This document shows positions 30,962-38,253 of a stretch of 49,995 nt of DNA, piece after piece (the first letter of the stretch is position 1; every line of letters begins with the position of its first letter). The stretch comes from an uncultured Christensenella sp. (GTDB taxonomy: Bacteria; Bacillota; Clostridia; Christensenellales; Borkfalkiaceae). The position numbers and the translations under genes are program-made. The notes under the pieces were generated by a model. The model had not been told where the DNA came from, ran no database searches, and was given only the letters and a program-made list of their open reading frames with translations. The stretch lies in assembly GCA_910583545.1 (NCBI GenBank), contig CAJTXM010000015.1, positions 1-49,995 on the forward strand, given 5' to 3'.

Positions 30962-31510
30962 TTACTCCGATAAATTAGTCTGCAATTTATTTTTAGCGCG
31001 GTTTATCGCGTTGTCGATACTCTTTACGTTTTTGCCGAGCGCAACTGAAATTTCCGACATCGACATACCTTCAACATACAACGAAACCGCCTTATATTCG
31101 AAAGGCGACAAAACTTTATTCATCTTTTCAAGATATTCCGTCTTTGCCTCTTCGCCTATCATTCTGTCTTCGGGACTTTCGTAATAAGCAAATTCGTTGA
31201 TTTCGAAAATAGGTAAAAAATTGTTTAATGCCGAATACTTTGCGCCGTTGTTCTTTTTTATAACGTCTATAATCCGGTTGTGGATACACGCGCCTGCAAA
31301 CGCAGAAAAACCGTTTTTGCCTGCTTTGAATTTTAAAACCGCCGAATACAGTCCGAACATACCTTCCTGAACCAAGTCCTCGGTTTCGCCGCCGCAGAGA
31401 AAAAATTTACGCGCGACGGATAAAATGATTGGTTTGTATTTTTTGTAAAGTTCTTCAAACGCCGAATTGTCGCCGTTCTGCACGGCGAGCACGAGTTCTT
31501 CGTCAGTCAT
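30962..31510 (-). CDS. sigH: Sigma-70 factor, SigH-like (sporulation entry)
   Basis: 182 residues. Region 2 (FEELYKKYKPIILSVARKFF, ETEDLVQEGMFGLYSAV, FSAFAGACIHNRIID) and region 4 (SPFEYKAVSLYVEGMSMSEIS, KSIDNAINRAKNKL) are complete. In B. subtilis sigH lies after mrnC-rlmB-yacP and directs the transition to sporulation; the mrnC-rlmB-sigH order here supports that identity. Its ATG overlaps the rlmB 3' end by 8 nt. The yacP/rae1 gene usually found between them is absent. Confidence 0.85.
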   Translation of the reverse strand: MTDEELVLAVQNGDNSAFEELYKKYKPIILSVARKFFLCGGETEDLVQEGMFGLYSAVLKFKAGKNGFSAFAGACIHNRIIDVIKKNNGAKYSALNNFLPIFEINEFAYYESPEDRMIGEEAKTEYLEKMNKVLSPFEYKAVSLYVEGMSMSEISVALGKNVKSIDNAINRAKNKLQTNLSE

Positions 31511-32219
31511 TTCTCTTCCTCACTACTTCATACGCCGAAATGCCGAGCGCGACAGACGCATTCAGAGAGTTTACTTTGCCTTTCAAAGGTATAGATACAA
31601 TAAAGTCGCATTTCTCCCTTGTAAGGCGTTTGACTCCGCAATCCTCACCCCCGACCACGAGAGCTACGTTGCCCGAAAAATCGGATTTATAAATATCCGT
31701 GCCGTCGGCTTCCAAGGCGTACACCCAGTAGTTTTCCTGTTTAAGCCTGTCGACCGCGCGGTTTATGGAATTGACCTTTGCAACCCTGATATGATTGACC
31801 GCACCCGCCGAAATTCTTATCACTGCGTCCGTTACGCTTGCGGAATTGTTTGAAGGAATAACTACGCCGTCCGCACCCGCACATTCGGCAACGCGGATTA
31901 TCGAGCCGAGATTATGCACGTCCTCGATACCGTCGCAAAGCACCACGAAACCGCGGTTCTCCTCCCTTGCGGAAATTATTTCGTCGAGCGAGGAATAGAC
32001 GAAATCAGAGCTGAACGCAATTACGCCCTGATGCCTGCCCTCTTCGCTTGTTTTGTCAAGAGTGCGCCTGTCGACGAACTGAACTTTTATATTTCTTTTC
32101 CTTGCCTCGGCAAAGATACTTTTCAAAGAACCCTGCGGTTCTTTTTCAAGCATTATCTTTTCTATATTTTTACCCGTTTTCAACAGTTCGAAAACAGCGT
32201 TACGCCCTTCGGTCTTCAA
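31503..32219 (-). CDS. rlmB: 23S rRNA (guanosine-2'-O)-methyltransferase RlmB
   Basis: 238 residues. N-terminal substrate-binding domain (EGRNAVFELLKTGK) and SPOUT knot with the three motifs: DGIEDVHNLGSIIRVAECAG, ALVVGGEDCGVKRL and IPLKGKVNSLNASVALGISAYE. This family methylates G2251 of the 23S peptidyl-transferase loop. It follows mrnC by 14 nt. A paralogue acting on tRNA or another 23S site cannot be excluded. Confidence 0.9.
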   Translation of the reverse strand: MKTEGRNAVFELLKTGKNIEKIMLEKEPQGSLKSIFAEARKRNIKVQFVDRRTLDKTSEEGRHQGVIAFSSDFVYSSLDEIISAREENRGFVVLCDGIEDVHNLGSIIRVAECAGADGVVIPSNNSASVTDAVIRISAGAVNHIRVAKVNSINRAVDRLKQENYWVYALEADGTDIYKSDFSGNVALVVGGEDCGVKRLTREKCDFIVSIPLKGKVNSLNASVALGISAYEVVRKRND

Positions 32220-32233
32220 TTTCTTCTCCTGAA

Positions 32234-32629
32234 TTATTTGGATTGCCCGGACAGCAAAGCCGATATTCTGTCGTACTGTCCCGTAAGATATAAATAGCCG
32301 AGTACCGCCTCGAAGCCCGTTGAGCGGTTGTATTCGGCAACGCTTGCATTTTTACTTTTAGTGTTCTTTTTGGCGTTTCTGCCCCTCTTGAAAATATCGT
32401 TTTCCTCTTCTGTAAAAAGCGGTTGAACTTTTTCGAGCAACTCGCTCTGACCGTGTGCAGACACTTCCGACGAGGTGAGCTTCTGAAGCGTCCCCGTACC
32501 GAAATCGGTTGAAAGCACGAGCTTTTCACGAACGTACAGCGAATATACCGCATCGCCGACGAACGCAAGAGTTACGGGACTTATATTTTTTGCTTTCTGA
32601 ACAGAAACCGTTGAAAAAAGACTGAACAC
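32234..32629 (-). CDS. mrnC: Mini-ribonuclease III
   Basis: 131 residues: an RNase III catalytic domain with no dsRNA-binding domain. Signatures are AFVGDAVYSLYVREKL (with the catalytic Asp), a basic loop KRGRNAKKNTKSKNA, and STGFEAVLGYLYL (with the catalytic Glu). MrnC matures 23S rRNA ends. The start is a GTG at 32629, with GAGG 11 nt upstream, slightly far. First gene of the mrnC-rlmB-sigH-dnaX-ybaB-recR unit. Confidence 0.9.
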   Translation of the reverse strand: MFSLFSTVSVQKAKNISPVTLAFVGDAVYSLYVREKLVLSTDFGTGTLQKLTSSEVSAHGQSELLEKVQPLFTEEENDIFKRGRNAKKNTKSKNASVAEYNRSTGFEAVLGYLYLTGQYDRISALLSGQSK

Positions 32630-32671
32630 TCTATATTATTCCTCAAAAAATACGGCGTTTTTCAATAAATA

Positions 32672-32701
32672 ATTATAACATATAACGAATAAAAAAATCA
32701 A
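32672..32701 (-). promoter_or_regulatory. mrnC operon promoter
   Basis: Minus strand TTGATT (32696-32701), 18-nt spacer, TATAAT (32672-32677) preceded by TG. The predicted leader is about 36 nt. Confidence 0.6.
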
Positions 32702-32714
32702 ATATATAGTACTA
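32686..32714 (+). promoter_or_regulatory. Candidate sigma-G promoter of cwlD
   Basis: CGAATA (32686-32691), 16 nt, AGTACTA (32708-32714), against the sigma-G consensus TGAATA and CATACTA with 17-18 nt. The short spacer weakens the call. The GTG start lies 6 nt downstream. Confidence 0.3.
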
Positions 32715-32720
32715 TATAGC

Positions 32721-33410
32721 GTGAAATTGTTTATTATAAAAAAGAGTTTACTTATCATTGTGTGCGCTGTTATCGTAGGCGGAGCGGTCTTCGGAATATG
32801 CGCAGGTGCGATTTCCACCTCGGCAACTCACGACGGCGTACGCACTGTCGTAATCGACGCGGGGCACGGCGGTATAGACGCAGGGGTTTTGGGCATTAAC
32901 ACCAAGACGAAAGAAAGCGAAATAAACCTGTATATCGCAAAGTATCTGAGGGGATATTTTGCGGACGCAGGTTTTAACGCCGTGCTAACACGTTCGACGC
33001 AAGGCGGACTTTACGGCACGAGCACGAAGGGTTTTAAAATGCGCGATATGAAAAAACGCAAACAGATTATCGAGGAAAATAAAGCCGATATGGTTATTTC
33101 CATTCATCAGAATTTTTGTCCCATTCCGTCGCGCCGAGGCGGAACTGTCTTTTTCGACAAGGACAGCCAAAGCGGTAAGACGCTTGCCGAAAGCATACAG
33201 CAAAACCTCAATGAAATGAAAGAGTGCGTCAAACAGAATTCTCCGCTTGCAGGCGACTTCTATATGCTTAAATGCACGCAAAATCCCTCCGTTCTTGTGG
33301 AATGCGGTTTTTTATCCAACGGCGAGGACGAAGCACTGCTTGTTTCCGCCGAATACCAAAAAGCGTTGGCATACGCGATTTTCAAAGGCGCCGTCGCGTT
33401 TTATTCTTAA
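32721..33410 (+). CDS. cwlD: N-acetylmuramoyl-L-alanine amidase, CwlD-like
   Basis: 229 residues. One N-terminal membrane helix or uncleaved signal (about 7-29), then an Amidase_3 domain: IDAGHGGIDAG (zinc His), KESEINLYIAKYL (zinc Glu), ISIHQNF (zinc His) and VLVECGFLSN (catalytic Glu). CwlD makes muramic-lactam in the spore cortex for germination; length and signal anchor fit it better than vegetative amidases. The start is a GTG without a Shine-Dalgarno. Divergent from mrnC and convergent with pnp. Confidence 0.88.
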   Translation: MKLFIIKKSLLIIVCAVIVGGAVFGICAGAISTSATHDGVRTVVIDAGHGGIDAGVLGINTKTKESEINLYIAKYLRGYFADAGFNAVLTRSTQGGLYGTSTKGFKMRDMKKRKQIIEENKADMVISIHQNFCPIPSRRGGTVFFDKDSQSGKTLAESIQQNLNEMKECVKQNSPLAGDFYMLKCTQNPSVLVECGFLSNGEDEALLVSAEYQKALAYAIFKGAVAFYS

Positions 33411-33414
33411 AATA

Positions 33415-33440
33415 ACGGCTGTGCGTTTCCGCACAGCCGT
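33415..33440 (-). terminator. Terminator of pnp, perhaps bidirectional
   Basis: 11-bp perfect stem (33415-33425 with 33430-33440) and TTTC loop. On the minus strand TTATTTT follows; on the plus strand there is no T-tract. Confidence 0.7.
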
Positions 33441-33465
33441 CAATTACTCAGAATAATTTTGTGTT

Positions 33466-35559
33466 TTACATTTTTTCCAAAAGTTTCAAATCGATGCCCT
33501 TATCGCCGATTTTTATGATTTCGACTTTTACGGTATCGCCTATTTTGACAACATCTTCAACCTTTTCGACACGCTTGTCCGAAAGTTTTGAAATGTGGAT
33601 CATACCGTCTTTGCCGGGAGCAAACTCCACGAATGCGCCGAAATTCATAATTCTTACGACTGTGCCGACGAACATATCGCCGACCTCGGGATCGTGCGCG
33701 ATGCTCATAATTATCGCCTTAGCCTTTTCCGCGTTCTCGATAGGACCTACGGTCGAAACGTAACCTCTTCCGCTGTCGTCGCTGTTGAACTCGATTTCGG
33801 TGCCGGTTTCTTCCATTATCTTCTTAATTACGCAACCCTGCTTACCGATAACGTCGCCTATTTTTTCGGGATCTATTTCGAAGAATATGATCTTGGGAGC
33901 ATACTTCGAAAGCTCTGACGAAACTTCGGGAACTACTTCGAGCATCTTTGACAGAATGAACTGTCTGCCTTCGTTGGCCTGATTTATCGCGGTGTGCATT
34001 ATCTCTTCGGATATGCCCTTTATCTTTATATCCATCTGAATCGCGGTTATGCCGTTTACGGTACCAGCAACCTTGAAGTCCATATCGCCGAGAAAATCTT
34101 CAAGACCCTGAATGTCTGTCAAAACCTTGAATTCGCCCGTTTCCTGATTTTTGATAAGTCCCATTGCAACGCCTGCTACGGGAGCTTTGATAGGAACGCC
34201 TGCATCCATTAAAGCCATTGTGGAACCGCAGACGGAAGCCATCGACGACGAACCGTTTGACGACATAATGTCGTTGACTACCCTTATAGCATAGGGGAAC
34301 GTATTTTCGTCGGGGAGGACGGGTATAAGCGCGCGCTCTGCAAGTGCGCCGTGTCCGATTTCACGCCTGCCGGGGGAACGGAGCGCCTTAGCTTCGCCCG
34401 TGCAGTAGCCGGGGAAGTTGTAGTGGTGCATATATCTCTTTGCGGTTTCTTCGTCAAGACCTTCGAGCTTCTGCGCGTCGGTAAGCATACCGAGCGTACA
34501 GGAAGTCATAGTCTGAGTCTGTCCTCTCGTGAACACAGCCGAGCCGTGAACGCGGGGAAGAACGCCTCTTTCGCACCAGATAGGACGGACGTCTTTAAGA
34601 CCTCTTCCGTCGGGACGGATACCCTTGTCGAATATCTTTGCACGGACTTTTTCTTTCGTGAGGTAATAGACGCTGTCTTTTATCTCTCTCGTATTTTCGG
34701 GATAGATATCTGAAAAATGAGCGAGTATATCGGCTTCCGCCTCTGCCTGCCTTACTTCCCTCTCCTGTCTGTCGAAAGTTTCGATAGCATAGTCGATTTT
34801 CTTATCGGCATATGCGCGGACGGCTTTGTCAAGCTCTTCGGGAATATGATAGAGTTCGATTTCCTTCTTAGTCTTGCCGACTGCAGGTACGATAGTTTCT
34901 TCGATATATGCGCAAATCTTTTTGATTTCTTCAAAACCGAAAGTGATAGCGCCGACCATTTCGTCGTTGGTGACTTCGTTAGCGCCGGCTTCGATCATTA
35001 AAATCGCATCTTTGGTTCCTGCAAGATTCAAATGAATTCTGCTCTTTTCGCGCTGAGCGAGGTCGGGGTTGATGACGTACTTACCGTCGACCATTCCGAC
35101 CACCACAGAGCCGGTAGGGCCTGCCCAGGGGATATCGGAAATTGCAAGGGCTATCGACGAGCCTATCATTGCGAGAGGTTCGGGCGAAATATCGGGTTCG
35201 ACCGAAATTGCCTGAGCAATAACCACTACGTCGTTGAAGAGTCCCTTCGGGAACAGAGGACGCAGAGGTCTGTCGATTAGTCTTGAAGTGAGTATAGCCT
35301 TATCGCTTGCTCTACCCTCGCGCCTTTTAAAGCCGCCGGGGATCTTGCCGACAGAGTACATTTTCTCTTCGTAATCTACCTGCAACGGGAAGAAATCCAT
35401 TCCGTCGCGAGGAGCCGCCGACATACATACGGACACCATAACGGCCGTTTCACCGCAACGGACAAGGCAGGCGCCGTTTGCCTGCTCGGCATATTTGCCT
35501 GTTTCGACGACGACTTCTCTGCCGCCGACTTTGAAGCTGAATTGTTTGAAATTTTTCAT
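33466..35559 (-). CDS. pnp: Polyribonucleotide nucleotidyltransferase (PNPase)
   Basis: 697 residues. Two RNase PH domains (first with GGFKRREGR and SRLIDRPLRPLFPKG; second with RPDGRG and CTLGMLTDAQ, GRREIGHGALAERAL), joined by a helical domain. A KH domain (IGDVIGKQGCVIKKI) and an S1 domain (VGTVVRIMNFGAFVEFAPGKDG) follow. It degrades RNA phosphorolytically. It lies downstream of rpsO with a terminator and a second hairpin in its leader. Confidence 0.98.
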   Translation of the reverse strand: MKNFKQFSFKVGGREVVVETGKYAEQANGACLVRCGETAVMVSVCMSAAPRDGMDFFPLQVDYEEKMYSVGKIPGGFKRREGRASDKAILTSRLIDRPLRPLFPKGLFNDVVVIAQAISVEPDISPEPLAMIGSSIALAISDIPWAGPTGSVVVGMVDGKYVINPDLAQREKSRIHLNLAGTKDAILMIEAGANEVTNDEMVGAITFGFEEIKKICAYIEETIVPAVGKTKKEIELYHIPEELDKAVRAYADKKIDYAIETFDRQEREVRQAEAEADILAHFSDIYPENTREIKDSVYYLTKEKVRAKIFDKGIRPDGRGLKDVRPIWCERGVLPRVHGSAVFTRGQTQTMTSCTLGMLTDAQKLEGLDEETAKRYMHHYNFPGYCTGEAKALRSPGRREIGHGALAERALIPVLPDENTFPYAIRVVNDIMSSNGSSSMASVCGSTMALMDAGVPIKAPVAGVAMGLIKNQETGEFKVLTDIQGLEDFLGDMDFKVAGTVNGITAIQMDIKIKGISEEIMHTAINQANEGRQFILSKMLEVVPEVSSELSKYAPKIIFFEIDPEKIGDVIGKQGCVIKKIMEETGTEIEFNSDDSGRGYVSTVGPIENAEKAKAIIMSIAHDPEVGDMFVGTVVRIMNFGAFVEFAPGKDGMIHISKLSDKRVEKVEDVVKIGDTVKVEIIKIGDKGIDLKLLEKM

Positions 35560-35590
35560 TGTTTACTCCTAATCTATTCTATTCTTGTGC

Positions 35591-35610
35591 TTATAACGCC
35601 GTCGTTATAA
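35591..35610 (-). promoter_or_regulatory. Hairpin in the pnp leader
   Basis: Inverted repeat TTATAACG/CGTTATAA with a 4-nt loop, 31 nt before the pnp ATG. Leader hairpins at this place are RNase III sites for pnp autoregulation in enterobacteria; whether that applies here is unknown. Confidence 0.45.
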
Positions 35611-35650
35611 ACGAAAAACGGGGGTCGTTAAAAAAACTACCCCGTTTTAA
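35611..35650 (-). terminator. rpsO terminator
   Basis: Minus strand stem AAAACGGGG with CCCCGTTTT (outer pairs 35615-35647), T-rich loop, then TTTTTCGTTT. Placed 4 nt after the rpsO stop. Partial read-through would feed pnp. Confidence 0.85.
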
Positions 35651-35653
35651 AAA

Positions 35654-35908
35654 TTACTTTCTCAAATTCAAAGCAGCAATGATAGAACGATATCTCTCGA
35701 TATCCTTGCTCTTCAAATAGTCTAAAAGTCCGCGGCGGCGGCCTACCATTTTAAGAAGTCCCCTGCGCGAATGGTTGTCGTGAATATGCTCTTTAAGATG
35801 CTCGTTCAAGTGGTTGATTCTTTCCGTTAAAAGAGCGATCTGAACTTCGGGCGAACCTGTGTCGCCTTCCTTTAAAGCATATTTTGCAATGATTTCAGAC
35901 TTTTCCAT
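35654..35908 (-). CDS. rpsO: 30S ribosomal protein S15
   Basis: 84 residues, slightly shorter than the usual 89 because of a shorter N-terminal helix. Core motifs intact: GDTGSPEVQIALLTERINHL, HDNHSRRGLLKMVGRRRGLLDYL, and C-terminal ERYRSIIAALNLRK. It binds the central domain of 16S rRNA. AGGAGG-type Shine-Dalgarno (TAGGAGG) is 8 nt before the ATG. rpsO-pnp is a conserved pair. Confidence 0.97.
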   Translation of the reverse strand: MEKSEIIAKYALKEGDTGSPEVQIALLTERINHLNEHLKEHIHDNHSRRGLLKMVGRRRGLLDYLKSKDIERYRSIIAALNLRK

Positions 35909-35942
35909 TTAATTTATCCTCCTATGGAATTATTTGCGGCAA

Positions 35943-35977
35943 ACGAAGCAAGCCGTTGAGTATTCGAACTCCTTCGT
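35943..35977 (-). promoter_or_regulatory. Candidate S15 leader structure
   Basis: Minus strand stem ACGAAG/CTTCGT encloses a second stem GAGT/ACTC with a 6-nt loop, right at the predicted 5' end of the rpsO mRNA and 34 nt before its ATG. S15 autoregulates through leader RNAs in many bacteria. Confidence 0.45.
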
Positions 35978-35989
35978 ATCCGTAACGAT

Positions 35990-35995
35990 ATTATA
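35990..35995 (-). promoter_or_regulatory. rpsO -10 element
   Basis: TATAAT on the minus strand, overlapping a TGCTATTAT extended -10 reading. No strong -35 is seen. The predicted start near 35983 gives a leader of about 75 nt. Confidence 0.5.
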
Positions 35996-36051
35996 ATAGC
36001 ATAAAGGAAAAAAAATAGCAAACAAAATAACGCTGTTTTGAAATTAAATTT

Positions 36052-36222
36052 TTAGTTGAACGAACACCCGGAAACAAAACGCGCACCCACCTTTACGCCC
36101 GTTTTAAAATAGCTTTTGTTGTCCGGATAATACTCTTGCTCCGTTAAATTTTCGTATTTGTAAAATATTTTAAGCTGTTCTTCGTTAAGCGCTTCGTTTG
36201 AAACCTTAACTCCGAAAACCGT
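36052..36222 (-). pseudogene. Remnant of a DUF6809-like small protein gene
   Basis: An open stretch of 56 codons with no start codon; an in-frame stop lies just before it. The peptide reads ALNEEQLKIFYKYENLTEQE, then YFKTGVKVGARFVSG, resembling the C-terminal half of small DUF6809-like proteins common on clostridial mobile elements. It sits in the 363-nt gap between rpsO and hemZ. The rest of that gap holds the rpsO promoter and leader; I see no other gene there. Confidence 0.45.
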
Positions 36223-36271
36223 TTAAATTCCCGCGTTTCTCTAACCGAATTATGCGTTCGGCAAGCCTGTT

Positions 36272-37630
36272 TTATATTTCAAGGAAAAGATTGTTTCTGT
36301 CTTTGATTATTTTATCGACTTTGGATATATAAGTCGGTAAATCTTTGGGGGACGCGCAACGTTCTATGCGGTCGTCGCCGAAAAGTTTTTTGGAAATGGC
36401 GTTTGCGCCGACTGCGATATTATCGGCGATTTCTTCCATAACGTCGATATTGTATATGCACTCCTTTCCCTCTTTGCACCAGCCGACGTTTTCAAGTCCG
36501 CCTGCCTGATATTTCTGTCTGTACATATAATAGGGCAAATATCCGCTTTCCGATAAAAGTTTATCGGACAAGTCTATCATATCGGAAATTCCCGCGACGT
36601 TAAGACGTCTTACCCTCTCTTTGAGTTTGGCGCCCGATTTTAACGACAGAGTATGTACTGTTATGTTTTCGGGATCTAAGGATATAGCCGTCTTTAAAGA
36701 TTTTCCGAAGTCGGCGACGGTTTCGTCAGAAAGTCCTGCAATTAAGTCCAGATTGATATCGAAACCGAATTTTTTTGACATTTCATAAGCGTTCAAGGTC
36801 ATTTGAGAGGTATGCTTTCTTCCTATCTTTTCAAGCGTTGAATCGTTGAAAGACTGTGGATTGACGCAGATTCTCGTAACACCGAACTGCTTTGAAAGGC
36901 GAAGTTTTTCTTCCGTAAACACGTCGGGTCTGCCTGCCTCTACGGTGTATTCAGGGGCATTAAGTCCCGACAGCGATTCGTAAATTCTTTGCAGATGCTT
37001 TTCGCCGAGAACGAAAGGAGTTCCTCCGCCTATATAAATACTTTTAAGATTTGTCAACAGGGGCTTTATTGACTCTGTTTCTCTGACTAAGCTTTCGACG
37101 TAGCTTTCAACGTAGCTCTGCGTAGAGGTTATCGGCGCGGTTATAAACGAACAATAATCGCACTTTGTCGGGCAGAACGGAATACTTACAAACAGATCCT
37201 GACCGCCCCTATGCGAATACGCGTTTTGCTGTACTTTCAGAATTCTGTCAACGAGCAAAATTTTCCTGTCGCTGACGTCCATTTTTCCGAACAGGTCGGA
37301 AAAATTTCTGCCTGCGTTTTTTTCTGCATAAGCGAGCTTTGTCGGTCTTATACCCGTAAGCGCGCCGTAGATAAGCGAGCCGTGGCGTTTTGCAAGAGTT
37401 TTATAAAGCGCAAGTTTTGCATAGCGTTTTGCAAGACGTTTAAAGACGAGTTCGTCTTCAACCTCTTCCTTGTCCTCGAAGTCGTAAAATTCGCCTGCGT
37501 ACTCTATCGAATTGAAGTATTTCCCCTCCGAAAAGGAAAAATAATGCGTTATCTCTTCATCCTCGCAATCGAAAGCGCGGATAATATCCATAAGTTCGGG
37601 GCGAAGGTATTCGCTGTTTGTAATCAACAT
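36272..37630 (-). CDS. hemZ: HemZ-type coproporphyrinogen dehydrogenase (radical SAM)
   Basis: 452 residues from the ATG at 37630 with AGG 7 nt upstream; the frame running back to 37789 overlaps the MBL gene and is rejected. Radical SAM cluster motif CPTKCDYC (Cys153, Cys157, Cys160), SAM-binding GGGTP, and the HemN-like YYMYRQKYQAGGLENVGW block. The N-terminal about 140 residues are the HemZ-specific extension. Annotated as oxygen-independent coproporphyrinogen oxidase, but clostridial HemZ proteins often lack a full haem pathway, so the true substrate is uncertain. Confidence 0.88.
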   Translation of the reverse strand: MLITNSEYLRPELMDIIRAFDCEDEEITHYFSFSEGKYFNSIEYAGEFYDFEDKEEVEDELVFKRLAKRYAKLALYKTLAKRHGSLIYGALTGIRPTKLAYAEKNAGRNFSDLFGKMDVSDRKILLVDRILKVQQNAYSHRGGQDLFVSIPFCPTKCDYCSFITAPITSTQSYVESYVESLVRETESIKPLLTNLKSIYIGGGTPFVLGEKHLQRIYESLSGLNAPEYTVEAGRPDVFTEEKLRLSKQFGVTRICVNPQSFNDSTLEKIGRKHTSQMTLNAYEMSKKFGFDINLDLIAGLSDETVADFGKSLKTAISLDPENITVHTLSLKSGAKLKERVRRLNVAGISDMIDLSDKLLSESGYLPYYMYRQKYQAGGLENVGWCKEGKECIYNIDVMEEIADNIAVGANAISKKLFGDDRIERCASPKDLPTYISKVDKIIKDRNNLFLEI

Positions 37631-37631
37631 T

Positions 37632-38234
37632 TTAAACCTGAATATACGGATTGTATTTTCTTTCCCGTTCAAGCGTTGTTTCTGCGCCGTGACCGCAGTA
37701 GAGAGTAAAGTCGCCGTCGAGCGCGGAAAGTTTTTTAAGGCTGTCTTTAAGACGAGTAAAGTTGCCCGTAGGCAAATCGCACCTGCCAACGCTTCCGCGA
37801 AACAGCGTATCGCCCGTAAAAAGACGGTTTTCTATCAGAAAACAAAGACTGCCCGCCGTGTGACCCGGCGTTTCGATTACCTTTATATTCAGGTCTGCGA
37901 CGGAAAAATTCCCGTCCTTCAAAACGCCTTCAGCTGTGAATTCGGGGATATAAACTCCGCCGAAGACAGAGCGGTTTTCCTTAGAAAAGATAAAATCTTT
38001 TTCCTTTGCACTGCAATAAATCGAGACGCCCGAAGCAGAAAATTCGGCTGTACCGCCAACGTGGTCGAAGTGCCCGTGCGTCAAAAGCACGGCTTTTGGA
38101 GTTAAATTCAAAGCCGAAAGCCTTTCTATAAGTCCCTCGCCGGCGCAGTCGATGAGTATGCAGTTTTTGCCGTCTGAGGTAACTGCGAACGTGTTGGCTT
38201 CGCCGCTGTAAGGTTCGAGTTTTATAACTTTCAT
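37632..38234 (-). CDS. Glyoxalase II-like MBL-fold hydrolase
   Basis: 200 residues. Metallo-beta-lactamase motifs: THGHFDHVGG, ETPGHTAGS, FTGDTLF and CGHG. This set binds two metals. Members at this locus (between relA and hemZ) are generally called hydroxyacylglutathione-hydrolase-like; the substrate is unknown. The gene is 19 nt after relA and its stop precedes the hemZ ATG by 1 nt. Confidence 0.9.
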   Translation of the reverse strand: MKVIKLEPYSGEANTFAVTSDGKNCILIDCAGEGLIERLSALNLTPKAVLLTHGHFDHVGGTAEFSASGVSIYCSAKEKDFIFSKENRSVFGGVYIPEFTAEGVLKDGNFSVADLNIKVIETPGHTAGSLCFLIENRLFTGDTLFRGSVGRCDLPTGNFTRLKDSLKKLSALDGDFTLYCGHGAETTLERERKYNPYIQV

Positions 38235-38253
38235 AATGCTTTTAAAAAACCTG

